A DNA stretch of 64,000 nucleotides from Bugulina stolonifera. Lineage: Eukaryota; Bryozoa; Gymnolaemata; Cheilostomatida; Bugulidae. This document shows, piece after piece, positions 48,201 to 58,000 of this stretch. The translations under genes and the position numbers were made by a program. The DNA lies in contig OW285192.1 in NCBI GenBank assembly GCA_935421135.1, positions 2,957,501-3,021,500 of the forward strand, written 5' to 3'. Positions within the stretch are counted from its first letter, which is position 1. The number at the start of each line of letters is the position of its first letter. Below the pieces are notes generated by a model. It saw only the letters and a list, made by a program, of their open reading frames with translations, was not told where the DNA came from and made no database searches.

Positions 48201-50835
48201 CACTCTGGGTGATTGAGGTAAACTCAGCCATAGTGATAAGAGGGTGTGTCTGGTGTTGCAATGAATAAATTACTGTAGCTGATCTACGTCTGATTGGGTA
48301 ATAATTTTAATCAGATGACTGTCACTGCTTTCCTTGATGTAAATTGCACCATGGTATGTCCATATGAACATATAATTTAGTTCTTTTCTTTTCCCTCTTG
48401 CCTGATAGAATAATTGTGTCTGTTTGTCATCTAACACCTCGTTGATATAGATCGTACCTTCAGTCTGCATGCCCAGTGATTTGGTTGTAATTTTCTTAGT
48501 GTGCAGAAGACGTCTTCCTTTGTAAAATTTATCTCGCACAAGCTCTAAATTGAACTTGACATATATGTTTTTGCTCTTTGTACGATAGACACTACAGATA
48601 TCATTCGGTGTTATCTTCAGATCGATTTTGTCAGCAAGGGTGGTTATCACAATAGCAAGGTCTTCGCGTTGAGTTTCAGGTATTCCAGTGATGAAAAGGT
48701 TTTGGTAGGATTTATCCGGCTGGCTTTTATTTACCGACTGCTGTGAATGACTGGTTTTTGTCAGACGAGCATTGATATCATCAAGCTGCTTTTGAAGATT
48801 GCCACATTTTTCCTTGCTATCTTCTATTTCACTGTGAGCAAAATCTAACGAGGCTGCTTGAGTACGTTGTTCCTCTTGAACAGCACAGATTTTATTTTCT
48901 GCCTGTGTAATAGATTTGGTGTGGTTCTGTTGTAATTCTTCCAGTGCTGTCAGCCTTGTCTCCAATTTTGACAAGCTGGACAGGACGTTATCAATTTTTT
49001 TGTTAAGCTTTTTATATAGCTCGACTAGATTGTTACTGGAATCCTGTGTTGACGCGGACGTTTTCCTTTGCTGCTACTGCCTTGTGGTGACAGAATTTAG
49101 AGTTGGAGGTCCGGGTGGCATTGCTGACAATATTTATTTCAAATTGTCTTCACAATTTTACTGAATGTAAAGCTAAACCAGTGTATAATGTAAAATGCTA
49201 TAATGAAAGCTGTAATGAGAGGCTTACATATTGGCAGTTTACCAACATAATATTTCTTCAGGTAAAGATTCAAACAGTTTTGTGATGACAGGCTACCCTC
49301 CTGTGAGATCGCCCTCCAAACATTTATTGAACACACCAACTCGGTTTGTGTCTTTCATGAATTAAGGCAACACTTCATTTTAGTGTTGGCACCAGTTCTC
49401 TCACTGTTACTCTTTGTTCAATGTTAGCCTTTGTTTTATACAGCTGAGCGGCTGTCACAGCAGAAGAAGTACTCGCAGCCGATGGAAAATGGAAGCAGAG
49501 CTCTGGCTATTCGCTGGCACCAGACGGAAAAGGAGAAGGAGGAGCAGAAGAAGGGACGGGATGCTGTTAGACAGAAACAGAAAGAGATTCTTCTGAAGCA
49601 TACTCAGGCTAAGGCTGGTAAGTACTCAGGCTAAGGTCGGTGAGATTTGTTATGTAGCAAAAGCTCAAACTATTCACTCTGTGATAAACAAACTGTTGCA
49701 TGTATAACACAGTTGGAGTTGTCTTCCATACAACTTCTAGTACACACTTCAATGTAAATTAAATCAACAACTGATAATAACTTACAGTCATGTAGGTATA
49801 TTGAAAGTATTCAGTACTTTGGAAATAGTCATGATCTTTGCAAATTGGTTGTTTCGAGCTAAGGGGCTGACAACTCCATATTAAAGACGCATTCTATCAA
49901 GGAATTAGTTATAGAAAGAACGAGTGGAAACAAAGTAGCCTTATTTTATAAGTGTTGAGACGTGGAGGGGAGCGTTTTGGCAAATGGTTGCATAAATGGT
50001 TAAATCTCCATGTTTTCAAGGCTAAAAAATAATCTCTGAATGATTTCATACATGTAAATGTATATTATAACATATATAATATTAAAAGTAGCCTTATATT
50101 CTTTGATATGAATAAGTCTAAGCAACTAATGATTTATCGTAATGAAGTATCTGCAAAATGAATATTTACACTTGGACCTTGAACTTGAATTGAAAAGTAG
50201 GCCACATTTTCCTGACTGCCAATTACAAACATAATATAAATACTTCTGAATATCCATAAATAGTTGAAACATGGATGTGTACATCTGGAATATTGTCTGG
50301 TTAATCTCGTTAGAAATAAATTAACGCGAATAGTTATTAAATTTGCCATTTGTTTTTCGTGTCTTTAGAACTAACTCAGATTGTATTTTAAGAGTTCACA
50401 TAGCTGAGCTCTTTTGTTAGCTTTACATAATTAAATATAATTTCTGTGTGATGCATTGAAAACATAATGGCCTGTGTAAGCCAAGACACTGCTGTCTTCC
50501 ACAATCCACTGTATGACATTGGTGTAACAACTCACATATTTCTATCTTTGGATCCAATATCTTGGGACTTGAAATATTGTTGCAACAGTTCAAGAATGGA
50601 GGGGGATACCTTTATTTTCAGACCTTTATTTAGCTCATTGCCTGTGTTACATTGGTAATCATATTTGTATGTTATACTGATTATGATGTTTCATCAATTG
50701 TCCAACTTTACTATTAGTTATCATCTGGACTCCTAACCTAAAATGTAATGATTGTAAGCATGTTGTTATGTCCATATTACAGGAAGTACAACTGTTAGCA
50801 GAAGACAGAGTCAATTAACTGTACCTGCCAGCTAA
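33180..50835 (+). CDS. TRPV: TRPV-type cation channel, complete gene (17 coding exons plus an alternative first exon)
   Basis: Exons, phases all consistent: 33180-33273 or 34656-34755 (alternative first exons), 35372-35587, 37033-37189, 37539-37699, 38253-38450, 38586-38723, 39036-39140, 39626-39825, 40433-40611, 40829-40917, 41116-41252, 41990-42094, 43664-43831, 44120-44225, 44466-44684, 49444-49617, 50783-50835. The protein has 832 or 834 residues, normal for TRPV. It has a short N-terminus with a Gly/Asn-rich linker, an ankyrin block ([78 protein letters not shown]), then [17 protein letters not shown] leading into S1. S2-S5 follow, with the S4-S5 segment [20 protein letters not shown]. 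The pore region is [12 protein letters not shown] and S6 is [15 protein letters not shown], followed by a TRP-box-like [14 protein letters not shown]. The C-terminus is charged and ends near RRQS. TRPV channels are plasma-membrane or ciliary Ca-permeable sensors. Its exact subfamily was not determined. Confidence 0.92.
34656..34755 (+). CDS. TRPV: TRPV alternative first exon 1b
   Basis: This exon starts [20 protein letters not shown] and ends in phase 1 at GAT G|GTAGGT, so it can replace exon 1a exactly. It lacks a usable acceptor, as expected for a first exon with its own promoter. Shared residues (AGxKAQA, CDWYxLL, LxGxG) show that the two arose by duplication. Confidence 0.75.
36045..36270 (-). 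mobile_element. diverged MITE copy (GGTGTCTTCGCGAC family)
   Basis: Starting near AGTGTCTACATGACCTCTTG and ending TTCGCGAAGACATC, it aligns with the reverse complement of the element at 15899-16167, best over TTTGCAAATATAAATTTTAA and GATGGCCG. It sits in the intron after 35587. No target duplication is visible. Confidence 0.65.
36302..36815. mobile_element. inverted-repeat element with CAGTGCTTT ends
   Basis: The left end CAGTGCTTTCCCATGCTTCG and the right end are inverted copies over about 26 bp with one mismatch. CTTCGTATTT recurs inside. CAGTG ends are common in hAT-like elements, but no 8-bp duplication was found. It lies next to the MITE copy in the same TRPV intron. Confidence 0.65.
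38920..39048 (+). repeat. triplicated splice acceptor before the 39036 exon
   Basis: Three copies of TTATTTCCAG|GTAACACTGT end at 38940, 38986 and 39035 (46-49 bp apart). Only the last leads into open coding sequence; the first two would reach a TAA soon after. The true exon start lies inside the last repeat unit. Confidence 0.85.
39512..39640 (+). repeat. tandem array running into the 39626 exon
   Basis: About five copies of TGTACATGTAGGTTTGGTAT are present. The last one is the real acceptor TGTAG|GTTTGACACC, so each upstream copy is a decoy acceptor. Confidence 0.82.
40262..40450 (+). repeat. tandem array running into the 40433 exon
   Basis: Five copies of a ~36-bp unit, GTGTATTGTGTATTGTTAG|CCTGGGCACCTGGAAATG, are present. 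The first 18 coding bases of the exon (PGHLEM) are the end of the last unit. Confidence 0.88.
40630..40828 (+). repeat. ~60-bp tandem repeat before the 40829 exon
   Basis: Three to four diverged copies of CCATAGACATAGATATATGT with CTCTATATGTATGTGTATA are present. The acceptor itself (GATATATATGTTGCAG) resembles the GATATATGTTGCT of the unit. Confidence 0.65.
42095..42490 (+). repeat. irregular tandem repeat in a TRPV intron
   Basis: Diverged copies of ATAGCATAGCTCTGTATCTA with GTAGCATATCATTGTATG follow the 42094 donor. Confidence 0.75.
42518..43640 (+). repeat. 20-bp satellite in a TRPV intron
   Basis: About 55 copies of CTAGTATTACATTCAGTAGT run to within 25 bp of the acceptor of the 43664 exon. 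Variants (ACGTT, TTTAG) recur in blocks, showing segmental amplification. Confidence 0.96.
43925..44130 (+). repeat. diverged repeated acceptors before the 44120 exon
   Basis: About five units of ATATAATTCACAGGCTATGT with GTATTCTAGA ATATCATTG are present. The last CAG|GCTATGTACATAGTACAC is the in-frame exon start. Older than the other boundary arrays, judging by divergence. Confidence 0.65.
44758..44832 (-). tRNA. tRNA-like sequence (pseudogene or SINE head)
   Basis: On the - strand 75 nt start GGTATGG and end GCATACC, pairing at 6 of 7 acceptor positions. GATTTAGTGGTCAAATTGCC fits the A-box and AGGTTAAAGTCTCGC the B-box. The anticodon stem pairs poorly, so a functional tRNA is doubtful. Confidence 0.4.
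44886..44990 (+). repeat. minisatellite made of splice signals (copy in TRPV intron)
   Basis: Three units read TGTGTGTGCAG|GTCGCAGTACG|GTAAGTGACA: an acceptor, an 11-bp 'microexon' and a perfect donor. The same ~32-bp unit recurs at 52637-52765. Confidence 0.75.
45333..48261 (-). pseudogene. LINE B ORF2, endonuclease-reverse transcriptase, two frameshifts
   Basis: Three overlapping frames cover one protein: 48261-47806 ([20 protein letters not shown]), 47809-46103 (VVGDINVDL, then RT motifs [33 protein letters not shown]) and 46127-45333 ([10 protein letters not shown] onward). A 1-bp loss near 47830 breaks the endonuclease and another near 46115 falls just before the catalytic FADD. The element cannot encode an active enzyme. 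Codons at about 47690-47880 and 45240-45420 are strikingly GC-rich compared with the rest of the same ORF. Confidence 0.88.
48270..49121 (-). pseudogene. LINE B ORF1, premature stop
   Basis: An ATG at 49121 begins [15 protein letters not shown] and then a TAG (49076-49074). After it the frame is open to 48270, about 267 codons. A coiled coil ([20 protein letters not shown] onward) precedes an FP-like domain ([29 protein letters not shown]). It is the counterpart of LINE A ORF1 and lies 9 bp upstream of ORF2. Confidence 0.8.
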
Positions 50836-50991
50836 TTATTATCTGACACCGTACCTATATTTAGTGGAGTTATCTACCCACTGCACTACATACCGTCCTA
50901 TTATTCCTACTAACAATCTATTTACAACCATTTATATTGTCTGTCTGTGATATTTTCATACTGCTTATAATTAATATTATGATATCTAAAT

Positions 50992-51589
50992 CAGAGATGC
51001 CACACTCGAGTTAAAGACTCTCACTCGAGTTAATTCAAGCAACATTTTATGGCTTATTATAAAGACTCGTAACTTGAATACACAGCTGTCAAAAACTTGC
51101 AACTTGAATTGTAATTCAATTATGGCTATGATCAAAGACTCTCAACTCACACATCATTATGTTGAAATATTCAATAACTCGAGTTTTCATTGGGCAGCTG
51201 TGAATTGTAATGAATAGAAATAACCACAGTTATAACCACCAACCACAACCACAATTATAAGACATTTTACACTAAAACTAACATTTTGCTTTGAAATTTG
51301 AACTTCTAACACCATTTCCTAAAAAAATTTCACCACAAGCTAAACAATAACCCAATAACTCTATAAAAAGACTCGAGTTAAACAAGCAAAGAATTGAATT
51401 GAAACTTGCTTGTAGTTAACTTGGAGAACTTGACAAAAACTTGAGTTTCTGGGGACATGTAAATATTTAACTCGTAACTTGAAAGTTTTGATCTGTCACT
51501 GAAAGAATTGACTTGTAACTTGAAGAGTCACAACTAAGAGTTGGCCATAGAAACTTGAGTTTCCAAAATAAAACTTGCACACATCTCTG
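50992..51589. mobile_element. hAT-type MITE with 8-bp target duplication
   Basis: The element begins CAGAGATG and ends CATCTCTG. It is flanked on both sides by ATCTAAAT (50984-50991 and 51590-51597), a perfect 8-bp duplication as hAT transposases make. The interior repeats ACTCGAGTT and AACTTGAA in both orientations and codes for nothing. It lies 157 bp past the TRPV stop, probably within or just beyond the 3' UTR. Confidence 0.9.
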
Positions 51590-52169
51590 ATCTAAATACG
51601 TTGTATAAGTTTACATGGTTTTGTGTTACCGTCCATTGTCTTCATTAGAAGCCCTATTAATACATAAATATGACTGTGTATTGTGTAATTTTTATATCAT
51701 TTATTTTGATAAATTGTTTTTGTAATAAATAACAATATGTGTCATTGTGCTTTTATTCAATCAAATAATTTATTATATTAGTAAGTGCCAAATTAAAGGA
51801 TGATATTCTATTATTTGAGAAGCGATTATTTTTTATCTAAGAGTTTATAATATTTGAATGCCATTCTACTTACGAGTTTGCTACCAATTTATGAGATTTA
51901 TTTTATTTAAATATAATAAAGGATTTGTGAGCCTCTATCTACATGCAGTACAATCATTCACATGACTACAGTGTTGTAAATCTGCAAGTTTCCAGCAGAG
52001 CTACCTTCTCCTGAGTGATATATACAGAGAAAAGACAGCTCCCTATCGCTTATAGGCATGTACATGTAGATATGAACACTGTTTAGTAGATTTACTTAAT
52101 AACAACCTCAAGGCCTATGTATAAAATACGGAATTGAGATGGAGTATGTTGTAGATTGCAGGGGTGATG

Positions 52170-52367
52170 TCAGCCATCGTAGTACGTATGCAGCCGATAG
52201 TGCTTTAGCTGTCGAATCAATATAGTAGTAATGGCAGCAACCAGTACCACGAATATACATGTAGTGCGCACTAGTAATGCTGGTGGTGCAAAAATTACTC
52301 TGTGGCAACTTCGGTAACAATGTTGTCCGGCTGCGTAGCTGTAAGCACCTGTCATGACATATACCAT
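52170..52367 (-). CDS. doubtful small membrane ORF
   Basis: The 65-codon frame has a hydrophobic stretch (TTCIFVVLVAAITTILI) followed by a basic tail (RQLKHYRLHTYYDG). An overlapping 121-codon frame (52473-52108) shares the DNA, so at most one is real. There is no homology I recognise and no splice evidence. Confidence 0.2.
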   Translation of the reverse strand: MVYVMTGAYSYAAGQHCYRSCHRVIFAPPALLVRTTCIFVVLVAAITTILIRQLKHYRLHTYYDG

Positions 52368-52636
52368 AAGAGTCGATCAACGGGAGTGCACTGTCTACCT
52401 GGCAGACAGCTGATAGGCTTTGGGTGAGCTTATGAGGCATTGATAGCGCCAAATATAGTAACAGAGAGGACACGACTCTCTACTAATGAGCTGTCTACTG
52501 GAGAATAGATACTGGCATCATCAGGCTAGTAGTGTAGTGCCTTGTGCTAAGTGCTACTCATAAGGTATAATATCTAGCTGCTAATAATTATATTTCACAC
52601 ATGTATAAGCACCTACATCCTGAGAATATAGGTGTG

Positions 52637-52765
52637 CATGCAGGTCACAGTATGGTAAGTGACATGTGTGTGCAGGTCGCAGTACGGTAAGTGACATGTG
52701 TGTGCAGGTCACAGTACAGCAAGTGACATGGGTGTGCAGGTCGCAGTGCGATAAGTGACGTGTGT
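52637..52765 (+). repeat. minisatellite made of splice signals (second copy)
   Basis: Four ~32-bp units of GTGTGTGCAG|GTCGCAGTACG|GTAAGTGACA are present, related to 44886-44990. Confidence 0.8.
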
Positions 52766-53166
52766 GTGCTTACTTGCTTCTGTCGCTGATGAAGTGACTA
52801 CAGCTGTGCTTGTCTGAGTTGTGGCCAAGTAACAATTAGAGTTACTCCAAAATCATCTGTTTACTGGTTAATTTGGACCGGCATATCAATGTGACTTGAC
52901 TAGGGCTTAGGCAAATGAATGAGCTGTGACCTCAACTTGTGTGTTGTCAAGTCAATTTGGGGAATTGTGTGCACAAGCAATCACCAATTTATCAACACTG
53001 CCGTCACCTATTACACACTACACTGTAAACATGAACTACAGTATTATAGCAAATAAGAAGTTGAGCTGGCCAGCAGACACCCTGTATAATGCGATGTTCA
53101 TACCGCACATCTCATCATGCCGCATTGTATCACTATTACTAATATGCAATACCAGTACCATAATAC

Positions 53167-53943
53167 CGTGGTGAGGCAGGACATTCTATGTAATAACAAT
53201 ATAGCCTCAGCCTCCACTAGTCTGACATTTAATGCACACTAGTGCCTGGTAGCTGTCTTCCTCCACTCATACTCATATAATTACTCTTGTATTTACTCCG
53301 TTGCGTGTACATGTTATGCTGATGGCTACTAAGTATCATTCACTTATATTGTGCAATGCCTTGACTTCAGTTGTAACTGACTCAATACTTCATGTATAAC
53401 CTATCTTTTGTAGTTGTTTTATAGTGCCTGAGGTCCCATAATTAGTTGCAATCAATTTATTATGATTTCTACATCATTATATGCATTTTTTGTGTACAGC
53501 CGACCTTAAAGAGGTCGGACCTTGTACTTTTTTCACCATCTTGTTGTGCAATTTCCTGACGATACTCTATCGTCCTTTTAGTGGAAACTATTACCCGAAA
53601 TGCAGTAGTATTATAAAGTGTGTGCTTTTTCAATGTGAATCAGTTGATGCTTGGGTTCCAATCAAGACCCATCTATACAACTACACAGAGTCTTCTTTCA
53701 TAGCTAAGCTAGCTCCAGCTCTTGGTCCCATCAGACCTTGAAGCCCGAACTTTCTGACTAAAATAGAACATACTCAATCAAGATTTATTCTAAGCACTAA
53801 CATGGACCCTATGGGTCGTACACGATAAGTACCATACAAGTACTGTTCACTCTCTATGTAATTATTGGAAGCAAGTCTAGTCAACCACTCCTAGGCTCTT
53901 CCCAACACCCGTACCATCGTACTCATGTGCCCAAAACATTACA
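53167..53943 (+). mobile_element. solo LTR, copy C
   Basis: Starts CGTGGTGAGGCAGGACA and ends ACATTACA, flanked by ATAC on both sides. It shares the order of blocks seen in the other copies: GGTCGG inverted pair, CCATCTTGTTG, TATAAAG and ACAGAGTCTTCTTTC. It is more diverged than copies A and B and non-coding. Confidence 0.75.
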
Positions 53944-55057
53944 ATACTTATGACTTGTCCAGACCATAGTGCCAACATTACTACATGCAATAGACTATTA
54001 TTTTTCACCATAATTACATAATGTACATGTACTAATGTACATGACTTGAATGTATAGTCACACCTTTACATTGTTTTACATGGATTGGAACGTCGACTGC
54101 ATGTGAAAGGAAAATGTGAGATGGAAAGATGAAAGTTTTGGAGTTGTCTTCCACTTGACTTGCTTCCAGACTTTCACTGCATGGTGACTTGACTTTACTT
54201 GAGGCAGCCCAAACTTGATTTTGACTTGGCATTTCTCCGCACGTTTAGAAATTACTTGACTTATTGGTTTCAAGTTCTGCGTCTACCCAGCTCTGGAGGA
54301 AGGGACCTCGTATAAAACATGGTATGTTGGTGGAAGAAGAAATGGGTATATTTATTGGACAGTTTAAGGAAAACGACATTGTAGTATAAAAATCCATGTA
54401 CATGTACATACTTTCACTATATAGTCAGTCATAATATAATTTTATAGCAGTAATTCAGTGCGGATCATATTATTATTAATACAGTATGCAAGCCAGAAGA
54501 GTTTCTGTGAAAAAATATATTTACATGACGTATCACATGACGTATTACATGGTGTATGTGCTATATACTGAGCTGATAAATTTGGAAGGCCTACATATGG
54601 TTCATCAAATCCACACATCTATAACTAAAATCAAGGGTTAAAATGAGTAAATAGTGAATTTCACCCCTCAAAACCTGGAATTCCATAATAGGTTTATTTG
54701 TCTTGTCTATGATATTATTATTATTATCACACAAATAATATACACGTATTATAGTTATAAATACATTTATATCATACCAGTACCAGCTGTATTGCTGTGT
54801 ACCCAATACTGGACAAGGCATATTGTATTTTTAATTCTAATAGTTAATATGATGATATTCAATGGATTGAAACACAAAAGTTATTTCACATTGTGGATAT
54901 AAAAGAGACAACATTCCTACATGTTGTCAATGTGCTCTATTAAATTAAGAGCTCATTGTATTTCGCTGTATATAGCGAGGGTATCACGCTGACCTTTCTA
55001 GTAATACTAACTGCCCGAACACCAGGGTGACACAACTCCAAGTTAACTGTGCTGTCA

Positions 55058-58000
55058 CTACTTTCTACCATTGAGGTAATACACACTCCAATATATTATA
55101 TTAATCACTACAAAGGTCAAGGGAAAGACAATTCTAGATATGCTATCTAGTCGGCTGACACTGTTGGCAAGGTGTCCAGCTTTTCTAGCCCGTCTTCTCA
55201 TTGAGTTCCTATATTTATGGCTGCCTTTCAGACAGCTGAATAGTTTATTCCAAAATGTTTCTTCCTTATACTTAGTACCTGTGGAAATCATGCTGATCCC
55301 TTGAGCCAACTTGGACTTCTTTAGCCTCTTCTGCAAATATATTAAACAGGAAATGACTTCACTTCTCGCAATCAAATATTTTAGGCCCTAGTTTTAAGCC
55401 CTTTGAAGTAACTCGAAGTTCAACATGTGTGGCATCTACTCAAGCTAAGGAGGTGTAATATTGTAATGGTACAGGACATTTGTATACGACCCCAACTACC
55501 GGACAAAGCTCCACCGCACCCTAAGTGCCTAGTAGTTGTTACAGCACTACTCATCTGACACTCACACTCTTGTAATTAGCTGTTTGTATACTTATATTCA
55601 ATTGCATTGCATGTTAAACCATTAATTACTGTCTATATACGTGTCTCCATGTGTTTATACTCACTACTTATTCATGTATTGTTCTCCTATATAATTGTAT
55701 ATAGCTACATGACTATTACTAAGTCTTTTAATGCCTTTTATACCCATGTACAGAGGCCCGACCTCTCAGAATCCATTGATATTCATTTTGTACATGAATT
55801 GGACCATTATAAGCAACTTTTGTAAAACCCGACCTATTTTGGGTCGGCCGTCGGGCTTCCGGCGGCCTTCCGGCGGCCATCTTGTTGCGCAACTTCCGGA
55901 CGACCACACGTCGTCTTTTCCCGACGTGTGGTCAGCCGGAAGTCCTTATACTATATAAAGGGCACTGTTTTACTGTTCATTGTCTCAGTCTTCACTTGGC
56001 TTTCAATAAAGACACATCTATACTTGATACAGAGACTTTCACTTCCTTTTGTCAGGTCATTCGCTTAGCGAACCGCCTACTAGGTCGGATCACTCTCTTT
56101 CAACGTATAGTCTGAAGGTCAGACTTGGGACCAGATGGGTCGTCTTTGGTAGTTTTTGGGCTACTGAGAACGCTCGATCTTTCATGTAATGCGAAGTCCT
56201 ATTACCACTCATAGGCACTTCATTTCTGGGTCGATAGTCGTCCAAGGACGACCGCACCAAATCACAGAAACCATTACAATATGAACTTGACATGACCTGA
56301 CTTATTTATAGAGATTTCCAATCAAAGAAGTCACTTTCTCTATTAGTTTAATGTAAGAAAGATGGTACCATTGTTATGATAGAACATAATTTTTGTATTG
56401 GACCAACCTCTGTTCTTATACCTATGCAGAGTACCTTAGCCATGTGCAGAGTATAGTTACAAGTAAGTATTCAACGGGAAGATGATTAACAGTAAGATAC
56501 TAAGACTACAATTGAAGAGTTCATTCCCAAAACCATTTCTATTTTTTCCAGTTTCAACTTATTCTTGGTTATATAGTATGTCAATGATATGAGAATATAG
56601 TTAGAATTTTTTTTGCTCCAAAACCAGTTCTTCAAGATGTATACATGCTACAAAGTTTATCTTTTGTTCCATAACAAGTTGTTTCCCAGAGAGTTTAGCT
56701 CCTAAAGCAGTTTGAAAATGGAAAATGGTAAATGGAAATAACTAGTTTTGGAAATGAACTCTTCAATTTTTTTCAATTACACCATACGAGTATGTGTCTA
56801 TTTACATGTATAATAGCAAGTATCTCTAGTCTTGATATATTTCCAGCTTCTCTTGTTATTTAGCAAGTGCATTTTACAATAGACAAGCAAGTACGAATTT
56901 AGACATCAATGTGCAAGCTCTATGTTCTATGCATGCTGTGTCAGATAATATGGTCATGTTAGCATTCTATCTTACATTGACTACACTGTGCAAACTAAAC
57001 CGTGTGTAAAGTAGGGAGTACATTGGGCGAGCAATTGTTGAAAGAATCAAGACAAAAGAATTATGGGTATTGTAAAAGTAAAAGGACAAACAAGGGATGA
57101 ATGCTGGAGCAGAAGAGTAGCAGGTTGCAGTAACAAACATCGCATAACGTGATCCAGCAGCCTAGATAAAAAGCTAGGTCTGGATTGTCTAAAAATTCTA
57201 GTTAGACCTTAGAACTTAGATAATGCAGTGTAAGCTGTTATGGCTAATACGAAAATATACATGTAGAAGTGTGCAACAAACTTTACCAGTCTATGAAAAA
57301 GCATGTCTGCTTTAACCTGCTAATGGAAGCTAATATTTATAACCTTGACCTTTGCCCATATACCAGTGGTAAAAGTGCTACAAATATTATAATAAAGTGC
57401 AGTGTTCAAGTTGCTGAATTCCTGAGGCAGCGACCTTGCCTCGTTTGATGGTTGCATGGTATAACTGTATAAAAGAATTATAATAGGTAAATACAGCTGC
57501 ATGTGCAGTATAAACAATACCCTGCATTTCTGTCTAAGGAGTGCTTTCAAAGAACAGCAAAGTGCTGCCAACTTTCAATTTACATGTATTTTGAAGGCGG
57601 AAAGTTTACTTTGCATATATTGTGGTGAGGGAGGACACTTCATACGTTAACAGTTAGCCTCAGCCTCCATTGAACTGACACTAAACGCACACTAGTGCCT
57701 TGGCAGTTGTCTTCCTTGATTCCTATGCATGTACTACAATGTAGAACTGCTCTTGCATTTATCTTACCTCTGATGATGATGTATGGACATACATCAAAAT
57801 ATAAGGAGTCAACAAAACATAAAAATGCGTCTCGTCTTACTATTCATTATTATTATTGTATTGTGCACTTGCTCAATCTGATTGTAGCTAGTCAACTACT
57901 TGTTGTTAAACCTACCTTTGTGCATGGTTGTACAGGACTGAGGTCCCTCTCAATAGTTATAACCTATTTGTTATACTAATTTCATTGTTATATGCATTTT

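Larger units (their letters stand above)
45200..49135 (-). mobile_element. decayed CR1/L2-like LINE (LINE B) in a TRPV intron
   Basis: Antisense to TRPV, it has ORF1 (49121-48270), ORF2 (48261-45333) and a short 3' end near 45200. It is a different family member from LINE A. One nonsense codon and two frameshifts make it non-autonomous. Ends are approximate and no target duplication was found. Confidence 0.85.
51598..53166. other. intergenic between convergent genes
   Basis: The stretch holds AT-rich DNA with AATAAA-type signals near 51724, a doubtful small ORF (52170-52367) and a splice-signal minisatellite (52637-52765). Nothing else is supported. Confidence 0.45.
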
